Of a stretch of 64,000 bases of DNA, positions 26,868 through 36,853 are shown piece after piece (positions within the stretch are counted from its first letter, which is position 1; each line of letters starts with the position of its first letter). Below the pieces are notes generated by a model that worked only from the letters and a program-made list of their open reading frames with translations, was not told where the DNA came from and searched no databases. The position numbers and the translations under genes were made by a program. Source of the DNA: Celeribacter litoreus (GTDB lineage: Bacteria; Pseudomonadota; Alphaproteobacteria; Rhodobacterales; Rhodobacteraceae); the NCBI RefSeq assembly GCF_020165855.1, contig NZ_JAIUFY010000007.1, forward strand, positions 186,001 through 250,000, in the 5' to 3' direction.

Positions 26868-27950
26868 ATGTCAAATACCACGACGACAGGCCCCAAGGGG
26901 CAGGATTTCGAACAGACCCTGGATCAGAGCGATACCAAGGTTGCGTCGTTCGAAGTCAGGCATCAATCACCGCTGGAACGTATCCGGCACGTGCTTCACA
27001 ACAATCCCACGCTGGTTCCCGTGATCGTTCTGGTCATGAGCCTCTTTGCGTTCGGGCTCATTGCGGGCGGAAAGTTCTTTTCGGCCTTCAACCTCAGCCT
27101 CATTCTGCAACAGGTGTCGATCATCGGCATTCTGGCCGCCGCCCAATCGTTGATCATCATCACCGCAGGGATCGATCTCTCGGTCGCCGCGATCATGGTT
27201 CTGATGTCGGTTGTCATGGGCAATCTGGCCGTCTTCGCCGGTGTGCCCTCCGGCTTCGCGATCATCGTCGGTCTCGCCGGTGGCGTCGGCGCAGGCATGA
27301 TGAACGGCTGGCTCATCACCAAAGTCAAACTGCCCCCGTTCATCACCACCCTCGGCACATGGTCGATCTTCTACGCGCTGCTGCTCTGGCTCTCCGGCGC
27401 ACAGTCGATCCGGGGACAGGACATCGACGCCAATGCGCCGCTCCTGAAACTTTTTGGGGCGAGCTTTAACATCGGCGGCGCGCGGATCACCTTGAGCGCG
27501 CTTCTGATGATCGTCGTCTTTGTCGTGCTCTGGTATATGCTCAACAAAACCGCCTGGGGCCGCCACGTCTACGCCATCGGCGATGACAAGGAAGCCGCCG
27601 ATATGTCCGGCATCCGCACCGACCGCACGTTGCTCTCTGTCTACGGTCTGTCGGGCTTCGTCTGCGCCCTTGCTGGCTGGGCGTCCATCGGCCGCGTCGG
27701 GTCCATCTCTCCGCAGTCGTTCTATGAGGGCAACCTCGACTCCATCACCGCTGTGGTGATTGGCGGCATCTCCCTCTTCGGCGGGCGCGGGTCCATCATG
27801 GGTGCCCTTTTCGGCGCGCTGATCGTGGGTGTCTTCCGTTCCGGCCTCCGCCTCTCGGGTGTGGACGTGCTCTGGCAGGTCTTCGCCATCGGTTGGCTCA
27901 TCATCATCGCGGTCGCTATCGACCAATGGATCAGAAGGGTATCGGCATAA
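26868..27950 (+). CDS. frcC: Sugar ABC transporter permease (FrcC-like)
   Basis: Inner-membrane permease of 360 residues with about ten hydrophobic segments, of the ribose/fructose (BPD_transp_2) type. The ATG at 26868 follows GGGAGAGA. Conserved elements include IITAGIDLSVAAIM, the coupling-loop block AIGDDKEAADMSGI and the segment VIGGISLFGGRGSIMGALFG. Its stop TAA shares a base with the ATG of the ATPase gene (TAATG). Confidence 0.9.
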   Translation: MSNTTTTGPKGQDFEQTLDQSDTKVASFEVRHQSPLERIRHVLHNNPTLVPVIVLVMSLFAFGLIAGGKFFSAFNLSLILQQVSIIGILAAAQSLIIITAGIDLSVAAIMVLMSVVMGNLAVFAGVPSGFAIIVGLAGGVGAGMMNGWLITKVKLPPFITTLGTWSIFYALLLWLSGAQSIRGQDIDANAPLLKLFGASFNIGGARITLSALLMIVVFVVLWYMLNKTAWGRHVYAIGDDKEAADMSGIRTDRTLLSVYGLSGFVCALAGWASIGRVGSISPQSFYEGNLDSITAVVIGGISLFGGRGSIMGALFGALIVGVFRSGLRLSGVDVLWQVFAIGWLIIIAVAIDQWIRRVSA

Positions 27951-28732
27951 TGGAAAACGTAACTCCAGTCGTCCAAGCCCGCGGAATCGTGAAGCGCTAT
28001 GGCCACGTGACCGCGATCGACCACTCCGACTTTGAACTCCGTCCGGGCGAAGTGCTCGCTGTCATCGGCGACAACGGCGCAGGCAAATCTTCCATCGTGA
28101 AGGCGATCTGCGGCGCGACCGTTCCTGACGAGGGAGAAATCCTGATCGAGGGCAAGCCGGTTAAGTTCAACTCTCCCATCGAAGCGCGGGAAATGGGGAT
28201 CGAGATCGTCTATCAGAACCTCGCCCTCTCCCCCGCCCTGTCGATTGCCGACAACATGTTCACGGGCCGCGAAATCCGCAAGCAAGGCTGGCAGGGCAAA
28301 TACCTGCGTATGCTCGACAAACCCGCGATGGAGAAGTTCGCCCGAGACAAGCTCACCGAGCTCGGATTGATGACGGTGCAGTCGATCAAACAACCGGTCG
28401 AAACACTCTCCGGTGGTCAACGTCAGGGCGTGGCCGTGGCCCGCGCGGCGGCCTTCGCGACCAAGTTCATCATCATGGACGAACCGACGGCGGCCTTGGG
28501 TGTGAAAGAGAGCCGCAAGGTGTTGGAACTCATTCAGGACGTCCGCGCCCGTGGCATTCCGATCATCCTGATCAGCCACAACATGCCACACGTGTTCGAG
28601 GTCGCAGATCGCATCCACATCCACCGTCTGGGCAAACGGCTCTGCACCATCAACCCGAAGGACTACACCATGTCCGACGCGGTCGCCTTTATGACGGGGG
28701 CGAAAGAGCCCCCCGCACAGGACACCGTTTAA
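27950..28732 (+). CDS. frcA: Sugar ABC transporter ATP-binding protein (FrcA-like, single domain)
   Basis: ATPase of 260 residues with a single nucleotide-binding domain, unlike the duplicated RbsA type and like FrcA. Walker A is GDNGAGKSS, the signature LSGGQRQGVAVARA and Walker B IIMDEPTAALG; the switch histidine is in LISHNMPH. It is the last gene of frcBCA and is followed by a strong hairpin. Confidence 0.9.
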   Translation: MENVTPVVQARGIVKRYGHVTAIDHSDFELRPGEVLAVIGDNGAGKSSIVKAICGATVPDEGEILIEGKPVKFNSPIEAREMGIEIVYQNLALSPALSIADNMFTGREIRKQGWQGKYLRMLDKPAMEKFARDKLTELGLMTVQSIKQPVETLSGGQRQGVAVARAAAFATKFIIMDEPTAALGVKESRKVLELIQDVRARGIPIILISHNMPHVFEVADRIHIHRLGKRLCTINPKDYTMSDAVAFMTGAKEPPAQDTV

Positions 28733-28754
28733 ACACCGCGCAAAAGACACCGGG

Positions 28755-28784
28755 GCGCCGCCGGATCAACTCCGGCGGCGCTTT
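28755..28784. terminator. Terminator hairpin between convergent frcA and LLM genes
   Basis: Perfect 10-bp stem with arms GCGCCGCCGG (28755-28764) and CCGGCGGCGC (28772-28781), a 7-base loop and a short TTT tail. It sits between two convergent stops. Confidence 0.7.
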
Positions 28785-28804
28785 CGTGCGATCAGAGCGG
28801 CCCC

Positions 28805-29794
28805 TTAGATCAGAGTCTGCATGACCTCTGCCGCAATCTCGAAAGAGCGGATGCGCGCGGCTTGGTCATGGATCATTCCTGTGACCATCAATTCATCGGG
28901 CTGATACCGCTCCATGAGCTTGGAAATCTGCACCCCGAGCGTCTCACGTCCCCCGACGGCTGCACAACTCAGCATACGGTCTACTTGGGCGCGGACCGGC
29001 GGCGGCATGTTGGCGACCCGTTCGAGCGACGGTTTGGGCAGCTTGCCCCGATTGTTGGTCACGATATTGGCAAAGGCCTGAAGCTGCGAAGTCCGCAGAT
29101 AGGCCGCCTCTTCGTCGCTCTCCGCCGCACAAACGCTCGCGGCCATGATCGCGTAAGGCTCTGCATGGGCCTCAGACGGTTTGAAGGTGGTGCGATAGAC
29201 GTGCAGCGCTTCTTCGAGCATATCGGGCGCGAAGTGAGAGGCGAACGCATAGGGCAGGCCGAAATGCGCGGCGAGCTGCGCACCATAGAGGCTCGATCCC
29301 AAAATCCAGACCGGCACATGGGTGCCCATCCCCGGAATGGCCCGCACTGGCGCGCCCTCCGGCATATCGCCGAGATAAGTGAGCAGTTCATGCACATCAT
29401 GCGGGAAACTGTCGCCCTGTTGCATATTGCGGCGGAGCGCGTGCGCGGTGGCCATATCCGTGCCCGGCGCGCGCCCGAGGCCGAGATCAATCCGCCCCTT
29501 GTGGAAGAGCGAGAGCGTGCCGAATTGCTCCGCAACCATCAACGGTGCGTGGTTCGGGAGCATTATGCCCCCTGCCCCGACGCGCATCGTCTTGGTCGCC
29601 GCGGCGATCTGACCGATGAGGACGGCAGTGGCGGAGCTTGCGATGCCGATCATGTTGTGATGCTCGGCCACCCAATAACGGTGATACCCCGCCTTTTCCG
29701 CCGCCACGGCAAGCGAGACGCAGTTGGACAGCGCCTCATCGACACCTTGGCCTTCGGCAACGGGGGCGAGATCGAGGAGCGAATATCGGTTCAT
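28805..29794 (-). CDS. LLM-class (luciferase-like) flavin-dependent oxidoreductase
   Basis: Flavin-dependent monooxygenase-like protein, 329 residues. I start it at the ATG at 29794 ([18 protein letters not shown]), which matches the family N-terminus; the longer in-frame extension is arginine-rich and overlaps the upstream gene. [20 protein letters not shown] and [20 protein letters not shown] are the conserved luciferase-family blocks. These proteins use FMNH2 and oxygen; the substrate is unknown. It follows the acetoacetyl-CoA synthetase gene by 46 bases. Confidence 0.85.
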   Translation of the reverse strand: MNRYSLLDLAPVAEGQGVDEALSNCVSLAVAAEKAGYHRYWVAEHHNMIGIASSATAVLIGQIAAATKTMRVGAGGIMLPNHAPLMVAEQFGTLSLFHKGRIDLGLGRAPGTDMATAHALRRNMQQGDSFPHDVHELLTYLGDMPEGAPVRAIPGMGTHVPVWILGSSLYGAQLAAHFGLPYAFASHFAPDMLEEALHVYRTTFKPSEAHAEPYAIMAASVCAAESDEEAAYLRTSQLQAFANIVTNNRGKLPKPSLERVANMPPPVRAQVDRMLSCAAVGGRETLGVQISKLMERYQPDELMVTGMIHDQAARIRSFEIAAEVMQTLI

Positions 29795-29840
29795 GACGGA
29801 CTTTCTAACGGTTTCATTTGGAGTTTTATGCCTGCGCGCT

Positions 29841-31808
29841 TCAGGCCTCAACAGGCGCAATGTTGCGAAACAACGCCAACGCCTCCGGATTGGCAAGCGC
29901 ATCGCTGTTCTTGGCCGTGCGGCCCTCGATGACATCCCTGACGGCGAGTTCGGAGACCTTCCCGCTCTTGGTCCGCGGGATATCAGCGACCGCGAGGATC
30001 AGGGCCGGCACATGGCGCGGCGAGGCCCCGAGCCGGATCGCGCCCTTGATTTCGCGGGTCAGATCCTCGTCGAGCACGCTGCCCGATTTCATGACCACGA
30101 ACAACACAACGCGCACATCATCGCTGGTCGATTGGCCGACGACAACCGCATCTTCGATCTGGCTGAACCGCGCGACCTCGGCGTAGATTTCCGCCGTGCC
30201 GATCCGCACCCCGCCCGGATTGAGCGTCGCGTCTGATCGCCCGTGGATCACATATCCGCCGCCTTCGATCTGCTCCGCGAAATCGCCTTGGCACCAGACA
30301 CCGGGGAAGCGGTCGAAATAGGCGGACATATAGCGGGCACGGCCCTCGTCGTTCCAGAACCCGATCGGCATGGTCGGAAAGGGTTTCGTGCAGACCAACT
30401 CGCCCTTTTCTCCCTTTGCGACAGGCGAGCCCTCATCGGACCAGACCTCCACCGCAATCCCGAGACCCGCCGACTGGATCACGCCGCGCGTGACGGGCCG
30501 TGTCGGGTCGCCGCAGACGAAGCAGGACAGGATGTCCGTGCCGCCCGAAATGGACGCGAGATGCAGGTCGGGTTTGAGCGCCTGGTAGACGTAATCATAG
30601 GCCTCCCCCAACAGAGGCGCGCCAGTCGAAAGCATCGTGCGAAGCGCGGAGAGATCGTGGTCAGGCGCAGGTTCAAATCCCACAGAGCGCAACCCGTCGA
30701 GATATTTGGGCGAGGTGCCGAACTGCGTCATCTTCTCACCGCTGGCATAATCAAACAGCACGCCCGGCGCAGGATGGAAGGGCGAACCATCAAAGAGCAT
30801 GAGCGTCGCCCCCCGCGCGAGGCCCGAAACCAGCCAGTTCCACATCATCCAGCCGAGCGTCGTGAAATAGAACATCCGGTCGCCCGGCCGCACGTCCACA
30901 TGCAGCGCGTGCTCTTTCAGGTGCTGCAAGAGCACCCCGCCCGCACGATGAACGATGCACTTGGGCGCACCGGTCGTGCCGGAGGAAAAGGTCACATAGA
31001 GCGGATGATTGAACGGCATCGGGACAAATTCACAGGCCTGCGCCGGAAACGGGGCCTCGAAGGCGTCAAAACTTACCGCTTTGGGCAGTCCCGCCGCCGT
31101 GTCCTCCGCTTTGCCGAGGTAGTCAATGATCACACAGGTCTCGACCGTGGGGAGTAGTGAAAGCGTCTCCGCGAGTTTATCTGCGATGGCAAAGGGCTTG
31201 CCCGCATACCAATAGCCGTCGCAGGCGAAGAGCACTTTGGGTTCAATCTGCCCGAACCTGTCAACGACGACACGCGGCCCGAAATCGGGCGAGGCAGAGG
31301 CCCAGACCGCGCCGAGTGAAACGGTCGCAAGCATGGCGGCCACGGCCTCCGGTCGGTTGGGCAAAAGCCCCGCCACACGATCCCCCGGCCCAACGCCCGC
31401 AGCCCGCAACGCCTGGTGAAGCCGCGAGACATGCGCCTCGAGTTCGTCCCAGCTCCAGCGCAGCTCACATTTGTCTTCACCACGAAACACCAACGCATCG
31501 CGGCTCCCGTCCTCGGGCCGCGCGAGATGCAGCAGGTTCTCCGCGAAGTTCAGCGTGCCCTCGGGAAAGAACTCTGAGGAGGCCATGTCCGCCCCCACGA
31601 GATACGGCGCGTCGCCCTTGTCTCCGATGACCCCGAAGAAATCCCACAGCGCCGACCAGAACCGCGCCGGATCGTCCAGAACGCGTTCGGAAAGGGTCGC
31701 CGAGTCGGGAATGTCCTCCCCCGTTGCCTCTGCAAAATAGGCCCGAAACCGCGCCATTTCGGTGTCGGCGGCGCGGTCGGCGCTTGGCTCCCAAAGAATG
31801 TTAGGCAT
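29841..31808 (-). CDS. Acetoacetyl-CoA synthetase
   Basis: Cytoplasmic ATP-dependent enzyme activating acetoacetate to acetoacetyl-CoA, 655 residues, the usual size. Evidence is the N-terminal [18 protein letters not shown], the ANL-family P-loop [17 protein letters not shown] near residue 275, [20 protein letters not shown], and the catalytic lysine region [10 protein letters not shown] near the C-terminus, all as in AacS. Its product feeds the acetyl-CoA or polyhydroxybutyrate routes. In this window acetoacetate is one of the two products of the homogentisate pathway, so its position in the same region is meaningful. It lies between the TSUP and LLM genes on the same strand. Confidence 0.92.
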   Translation of the reverse strand: MPNILWEPSADRAADTEMARFRAYFAEATGEDIPDSATLSERVLDDPARFWSALWDFFGVIGDKGDAPYLVGADMASSEFFPEGTLNFAENLLHLARPEDGSRDALVFRGEDKCELRWSWDELEAHVSRLHQALRAAGVGPGDRVAGLLPNRPEAVAAMLATVSLGAVWASASPDFGPRVVVDRFGQIEPKVLFACDGYWYAGKPFAIADKLAETLSLLPTVETCVIIDYLGKAEDTAAGLPKAVSFDAFEAPFPAQACEFVPMPFNHPLYVTFSSGTTGAPKCIVHRAGGVLLQHLKEHALHVDVRPGDRMFYFTTLGWMMWNWLVSGLARGATLMLFDGSPFHPAPGVLFDYASGEKMTQFGTSPKYLDGLRSVGFEPAPDHDLSALRTMLSTGAPLLGEAYDYVYQALKPDLHLASISGGTDILSCFVCGDPTRPVTRGVIQSAGLGIAVEVWSDEGSPVAKGEKGELVCTKPFPTMPIGFWNDEGRARYMSAYFDRFPGVWCQGDFAEQIEGGGYVIHGRSDATLNPGGVRIGTAEIYAEVARFSQIEDAVVVGQSTSDDVRVVLFVVMKSGSVLDEDLTREIKGAIRLGASPRHVPALILAVADIPRTKSGKVSELAVRDVIEGRTAKNSDALANPEALALFRNIAPVEA

Positions 31809-31838
31809 CGCGAAGTCTCCGATTTGACGGCGCGCCGA

Positions 31839-32606
31839 TCAGGCAACCGCGTCGATATAGGCCTGCCAGAGGAGCACGAAGCTCACAAAGAACAGGATCA
31901 GGGTGATGATGAAATTGAACGCGCGCGGATCGACGGTGCGCACGAGGCGCGACCCTGCCCAACTGGAGGCGACGGCCAGCGGCACGTAGAACAGGCTGAG
32001 TTGTAGAATGTCGCGGGAGTAGAACCCCAGCGCCGCGAAACTCGGGAGTTTCATCAGGTTCAGAGAGGCAAAGAACATCACGCTCGTGCCGACGTAGATC
32101 TCTTTGCGCAGGTGTTTGGGCATCACGTAGATCTGGAACGGCGGCGAACCCGCATGGGCGATGGCGCTCGCGAAACCACCCGCAGCCCCCGCCGCAACAC
32201 CGAGGGCCGTGTCGTGACGCGGCCTCGCAGGAATTTCGGGCACCCCGCGCGACATCAGGATGACCTGCCAGACCGAAAACAACAGGGACACAGCGCCGAG
32301 CGCTGCCTTGATCACCCATTCCGGCACGGATGAGGCCAAAAGATAGGCCGCGAGAACGCCAATCACGCCGCCCGGGATCATCTTTGCCAGAAGCGCTTTG
32401 TCGAAGTCGTAGCGGTAGAGATAGACCGCCACCACATCCTGCACGAGCATGATCGGCAGCATGAGCGCCACCGCCGTCAGAGGATCGCTGAACGCGGCCA
32501 CGAGCGGCGTGCTAACCATCCCGATCCCCGCAAAGCCGCCCTTGGAGAGGCCAAGGATGGTCACAGAGATCGTGAGCACGATCAGGAATGTGGGATCGAG
32601 TGTCAT
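31839..32606 (-). CDS. TSUP family (TauE/SafE) membrane transporter
   Basis: Integral membrane protein of 255 residues with about eight hydrophobic segments, of the sulfite/anion exporter TauE/SafE family. The ATG at 32606 begins MTLDPTFLIVLTISVTILG. GLSKGGFAGIG.M in the first helix pair and the second half repeat (GAAGGFASAIAHAGSPPFQIY) are the family signature. These proteins move organosulfur compounds, sulfite or organic acids; the substrate here is unknown. It sits between the EthD and acetoacetyl-CoA synthetase genes. Confidence 0.88.
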   Translation of the reverse strand: MTLDPTFLIVLTISVTILGLSKGGFAGIGMVSTPLVAAFSDPLTAVALMLPIMLVQDVVAVYLYRYDFDKALLAKMIPGGVIGVLAAYLLASSVPEWVIKAALGAVSLLFSVWQVILMSRGVPEIPARPRHDTALGVAAGAAGGFASAIAHAGSPPFQIYVMPKHLRKEIYVGTSVMFFASLNLMKLPSFAALGFYSRDILQLSLFYVPLAVASSWAGSRLVRTVDPRAFNFIITLILFFVSFVLLWQAYIDAVA

Positions 32607-32643
32607 GCGTTTACTTCGTCGAAGTCCCCCGCCCGATGGGGCG

Positions 32644-33315
32644 TCAGGACAGGCCTCGCACACAATGTGGTTCAACGAGGAAGGTCGAGATTTCCGCGAT
32701 GAATTCCTTCGCGTGCATCATCGTCGTATTGCCGATATCGGACTGAAAGGCGCTGTCGATTGTCTCGCCATCGGGGAACCAAAGCTCCACCATGCCATCA
32801 ACCATCATGTGCCCGTCCGCGTCACGCGGACCGTCGAGCACGAGGTTCTGACGGTAGCCCGCAAGTCCGGGCAGACGCTTGACCAAGAGGCCGTGGAGTT
32901 CGAACCATTGCTTTTGGAAGTCCTCGCTCGACACATCCGGACGCTTGCGCAGGATCGACATCCGCTTGAGGCCCTGCCCCATCGCGGGCGGTTCGACCAC
33001 GGTGTTCTGAAGGCAGAGAATAGAATGCATATCTGCCACGAGCGGCCCCGCCAGACCCATGGTGAGATTGAAACTGCCCATGGAGGCCGCCGTCATGCTG
33101 GCGGAAATGTCGTTGAAGAAGAACTGGGTGATTGCGTCGAGCTCCACCCCGCCACGGGCATAAGTGATGCCCTTCTGGCTGTTGTCGACAACGCGGTTGA
33201 ACACGCCACCCAAAGAGAGATCGCCGACACCACGGCGCATTGCGTCTTCGTTGTCGACATAGGTTGTCTCGGAAAGATCGGTTGCGGTCTGGATCAGACC
33301 CATAACGGTAATCAC
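32644..33315 (-). CDS. EthD-domain (dimeric alpha/beta barrel) protein, copy 1
   Basis: Small cytoplasmic protein of 223 residues made of two ferredoxin-like halves. The second half, MSILRKRPDVSSEDFQKQW, then HGLLVKRLPGLAGYRQNLV, is an EthD domain. A GTG start at 33315 fits GAGGTG 5-6 bases upstream better than the ATG four codons later. The first half has diverged. It resembles the protein at 56619 in overall plan. EthD-family members occur in catabolic operons, and some are isomerases or accessory proteins; no reaction can be assigned here. It follows the ABC permease gene after a strong hairpin. Confidence 0.75.
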   Translation of the reverse strand: MITVMGLIQTATDLSETTYVDNEDAMRRGVGDLSLGGVFNRVVDNSQKGITYARGGVELDAITQFFFNDISASMTAASMGSFNLTMGLAGPLVADMHSILCLQNTVVEPPAMGQGLKRMSILRKRPDVSSEDFQKQWFELHGLLVKRLPGLAGYRQNLVLDGPRDADGHMMVDGMVELWFPDGETIDSAFQSDIGNTTMMHAKEFIAEISTFLVEPHCVRGLS

Positions 33316-33345
33316 GAAAGCACCTCGATTGCTCTAGATTGTTTG

Positions 33346-33379
33346 AAAAGGGGCCGCCCGATTGGGACGCGGGCGGCCC
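33346..33379 (-). terminator. Hairpin between ABC permease and EthD genes
   Basis: Perfect 10-bp stem, arms GGGCCGCCCG (33351-33360) and CGGGCGGCCC (33370-33379) with a 9-base loop. On the minus strand it is followed by CTTTTC. It may partly terminate the transporter transcript before the EthD gene. Confidence 0.6.
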
Positions 33380-33389
33380 GGGGATATCA

Positions 33390-34379
33390 TCACCGTCCAA
33401 GATACGTGGGGATGTTACGCACCGCGACGGCAATGATAATGGCCAGAGCCTGCACGAGGAGTTGCACGGAAGTTCCCGCGCCGAGCGCGAGGACCATTTG
33501 GCCAAGCTGGGTCATGAAGAGCGCGGCCACACCGCTCGCGATCACACTGCCGCGCCCGCCGTTAAAGGGCGTGCCGCCGACGACCACCGCCGCGATGGCA
33601 GGCAGCAGGTAATCAACGCCAGCCGTCTGCGACGCGGAGCCGATGAAGCCGGTGAAGAGCATGCCCGCCACCGCAAAGCACAGCGACGCAATCGCATAGG
33701 TCGCGACCTGATAGCGCAGGATCGGGATGCCTGCTGCGGTCGCCGCCGCAGGGTTGGCACCCACTGCAACGAAGCGACGGCCGGGAATGGTGCGCTTGGT
33801 CACGATGCTGATGACGATGATGAAGAGCATCGCGAGGATGAGCGTCATTGGCACGCCGAAGAGTTTGGAGTGCGAGAATTCCGCGAGTTCCGCAGGCGCC
33901 GTCATCGGGCTCCCGCCGGAGACCGCACGCACGGCCCCCATGAGGATCGCGTTCGTCGCCAGCGTGGTGACGATCGGCGTAATGTTGACCTTAGCTACCA
34001 GCAGACCGTTCACGATCCCGATGCAAAGCGCGATGGCCAACGTCAGCGGCACCGCCAAAAGCGTCGATCCGGTTGTGAACCCGATCTGCGCGAACAGAAG
34101 CCCCGCGATGGTCATCATCCCCGGCAGCGACATATCAAGGCCGCGCTGCTGGATCACGATGGTCATCCCGACCGCCGTGATCGCGAGGATCGCGGCGAAG
34201 GGCAGCATGGAGCTGATGGCAGCGGGGCGCACAACGCCCGGGGCGACAAAGCTACAGAGGATAAAGAGGGCAATCGTCCCGCCCCAGATCCACGAAAATT
34301 CATTGAAAACCGTGGACTTGATCTGTTGGCCAAAGCTGGGCTGGGTCATGGTTTTGCTTTCCGTCATTGTCATAGTCAT
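33390..34379 (-). CDS. Ribose-type ABC transporter permease
   Basis: Inner-membrane permease of the RbsC (BPD_transp_2) type, 329 residues with about nine to ten helices. Markers are IVIQQRGLDMSLPGMMTIAG, the coupling block FVAVGANPAAATAAGIP and GGTPFNGGRGSVIASGVAALF. Its start overlaps the stop of the fused ATPase-permease gene (ATGA). Together the two proteins would supply two ATPase domains and two different permease domains, a complete transporter core. Several in-frame ATGs near the start leave the exact N-terminus uncertain. Confidence 0.9.
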   Translation of the reverse strand: MTMTMTESKTMTQPSFGQQIKSTVFNEFSWIWGGTIALFILCSFVAPGVVRPAAISSMLPFAAILAITAVGMTIVIQQRGLDMSLPGMMTIAGLLFAQIGFTTGSTLLAVPLTLAIALCIGIVNGLLVAKVNITPIVTTLATNAILMGAVRAVSGGSPMTAPAELAEFSHSKLFGVPMTLILAMLFIIVISIVTKRTIPGRRFVAVGANPAAATAAGIPILRYQVATYAIASLCFAVAGMLFTGFIGSASQTAGVDYLLPAIAAVVVGGTPFNGGRGSVIASGVAALFMTQLGQMVLALGAGTSVQLLVQALAIIIAVAVRNIPTYLGR

Positions 34380-36853
34380 GCCTGCACCACTTTCTCACGG
34401 CTCTTGGAATAGAGTGCCACGGAGGCAAGGATGAGGAACCCGAGGAGGTATTGCTGCCACTCCTGACTGAGACGCAGGAAGACGGTGACAGAGTTCACTT
34501 GGGTGATGAAGATTGCGCCGAGCAGCGCGCCGATGAAGGAACCGCGCCCGCCAAAGAGGCTTGCCCCCCCGATTACGACGGCTGCGATGGAGCCGAGCGT
34601 GTAGCTGATGCCGGCACGCGGGTCGCCGATGCCGACCTGTGCGAACATGGTGATGGCCGCAAGACCGGCAAAGATCGAACAGCCGACATAGGCGATCAGG
34701 CGGACCATCACAGGACGAATACCGGCCGTGCGCGCCGCTTCCTGACGCGAGCCGAGACCACGCATGGACACGCCTAGGCTCCGACGGAACAGGAAGAACT
34801 CCATGACAAGCGCAAGCACGACAGCCGCGATAAAGGTCACGGGAATGATGCCGACCTTGGTGTTGAGCGCCATCATCAGCTGGCCGTCAAGCATCCCGCC
34901 CGGAACCGGACGCAGGAAGAGCGAGACCGCCTGAACCGCCATAAAGGTCGCGAGGGTCGCTACCATCGGGTGCAGACGTAGCCCTTCGACAAGGAGCCAG
35001 TTGATAAACCCGACCACGGCCGCGACGACCAATACGAGCATCCAGCCGAGCGCCTGATCCCCACCAGTGGCCCCCGTGAGCAGGAAGAAAGAGGCGACCA
35101 CCTGCACCAGTCCCATGGTTGGCCCGACCGAGAGGTCGATGCCACTGACGAGCATCAGGAATTGCTGTCCGTAGGCGACAATCGCGAGCGTGGCTGCAAG
35201 GGTCATCATGTTCGAAAGACTACGCGACGACAGGTAATAGGGGTTCCATGCGCCCGCGACCGCGCCCAAGAGGACAATCGCAAGGCCTACCATGATGAGC
35301 GGTGCGCTGTTGCCCGCCGCCCATTTCCAGAAGGCGCCCAGAGATTTATGGTGCTTGTCACGCTGCTGGGTGGATTTGAGAACCGAGGCGGTGATGTTGT
35401 CTTCGGTCACACGATCACCCGTGAGCATCTCCACAACGCGACCGCGCGAGAAGATCGCGACGTGATCGGAGAGACCTGCGACCTCTTGTTGGTCCGAGGA
35501 CACAAGGATCACGGCCACACCCGCGCGCGCCGCCTCGCGGATCACGCGGTAGATTTCTGCCCGTGCGCCCACATCGACACCCTGCGTGGGTTCATCGACC
35601 AAAAGCACCTTCGGCTTCATCGCGAGAACGCTGGAGAGCACGACTTTTTGCTGGTTGCCGCCGGAGAGCGACTGGATCGGCGTCTCCCCGTTCGGTGTTT
35701 TTACAGCGAATTGTTTGATCGCATCGAGGGTCCGACCCTGTTCAACACGGCTGCTGACGAGACCCAGACGGGTGTCCTCACGCGAGCTGCGGATAGAGAA
35801 GTTTTCGCGGATCGACAGCTCGGGGAAAATCCCCTCACGGTGACGGTCGCCCGGCAGATAGCTGATCCCGAGCGCCTTCGCCCCCTGGCTGGAGCGGATC
35901 TGGATGTCCTTGCCGCTCAGGGTCAGATGTCCGTGGCCGCGATGGATACCTGCAAGCGCCCGCATGAATTCGCGCTGACCGTTCGCGTCGATCCCCGCAA
36001 GGCCGAGGATTTCACCCGCGCGCACCTGAAGCGAGACGCCTGAGAAGCCCGGACCAGAGAAATCCTGCGTTGCAAGAACCGTCTCGTGATGGCCCGGCGC
36101 GGCTTTGTCCGGAAACGTCCGGTCGAGATCGCCACCGACAATAAGCGACACAATCTGATCTTCGTTCAACTCGCGGGCGGGATAGGTCCCCTGCCCTTCA
36201 CCATCGCGGAGCACCGTCAAACGGTCGGCAATCTCCTGCACTTCGCGAATACGGTGCGAAATGTAGACCACCGATGCACCACGCGCCGTAACCTTGCGCA
36301 CGCGATCAAACAGACGTTTGACGTCCTCGGTCGCGAGGTGTTCGGTCGGCTCGTCGAGCACGAGAACTTTCGGTTCACATTCGAGCGCCTTCACGATTTC
36401 AACGATGAAGCGCTGTTCGGGATTGAGCGTCGTGATGTGATCGCGCGGATCAATCGTCACGTCGTCGCTCCAATGCATGAGCAGTTTACGCGCCCACTCA
36501 TTGAGGCCCGACAAAGAGGGGCGACGTGCGTGCGGCAGACCGAGATAAAGGTTTTCGGCCACAGACAAATCCGGCATCAGCGCCGGTTCCTGACGGACAA
36601 TTGCGAGACCCAGCTCACGTGCGAGATCCGGATCTGCGGACACTTCGGTCCCGTCAATACGGACGGTTCCCTCTGTCGCCTGAAGCGCGCCGGATGCCAC
36701 ACCCATCAGCGTGGATTTCCCCGCACCGTTCTCACCGACGAGCCCGTGCACCTCACCCGCCCGAACATCGAACGTGATCTCGTGCAGCGCGCGAACGCCG
36801 GGGAAATGCTTGGAAACTCCCTGCATCTCCAACAAAAGCTTATCGCTTTGCAT
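34376..36853 (-). CDS. Fused ribose-type ABC ATPase (two domains) and permease
   Basis: Single 825-residue protein joining an RbsA-type double ATPase (about residues 1-510) to an RbsC-type permease (about 520-825). The ATG at 36853 follows GGAGGAAATT. The first ATPase domain has Walker A GENGAGKST and Walker B VLVLDEPTEHL, but its signature is degenerate (LNPEQRF). The second has a non-canonical Walker A region (GIDANGQRE, usual for RbsA) and a good signature LSGGNQQKV. The permease half carries LVSGIDLSVGPTMG, GLGSRQEAARTAGI and VIGGASLFGGRGSFIGALLG. The second permease overlaps its stop. The matching binding protein is probably at 47157. The substrate is unknown; the context suggests a ring or alcohol compound. 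Confidence 0.9.
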   Translation of the reverse strand: MQSDKLLLEMQGVSKHFPGVRALHEITFDVRAGEVHGLVGENGAGKSTLMGVASGALQATEGTVRIDGTEVSADPDLARELGLAIVRQEPALMPDLSVAENLYLGLPHARRPSLSGLNEWARKLLMHWSDDVTIDPRDHITTLNPEQRFIVEIVKALECEPKVLVLDEPTEHLATEDVKRLFDRVRKVTARGASVVYISHRIREVQEIADRLTVLRDGEGQGTYPARELNEDQIVSLIVGGDLDRTFPDKAAPGHHETVLATQDFSGPGFSGVSLQVRAGEILGLAGIDANGQREFMRALAGIHRGHGHLTLSGKDIQIRSSQGAKALGISYLPGDRHREGIFPELSIRENFSIRSSREDTRLGLVSSRVEQGRTLDAIKQFAVKTPNGETPIQSLSGGNQQKVVLSSVLAMKPKVLLVDEPTQGVDVGARAEIYRVIREAARAGVAVILVSSDQQEVAGLSDHVAIFSRGRVVEMLTGDRVTEDNITASVLKSTQQRDKHHKSLGAFWKWAAGNSAPLIMVGLAIVLLGAVAGAWNPYYLSSRSLSNMMTLAATLAIVAYGQQFLMLVSGIDLSVGPTMGLVQVVASFFLLTGATGGDQALGWMLVLVVAAVVGFINWLLVEGLRLHPMVATLATFMAVQAVSLFLRPVPGGMLDGQLMMALNTKVGIIPVTFIAAVVLALVMEFFLFRRSLGVSMRGLGSRQEAARTAGIRPVMVRLIAYVGCSIFAGLAAITMFAQVGIGDPRAGISYTLGSIAAVVIGGASLFGGRGSFIGALLGAIFITQVNSVTVFLRLSQEWQQYLLGFLILASVALYSKSREKVVQA

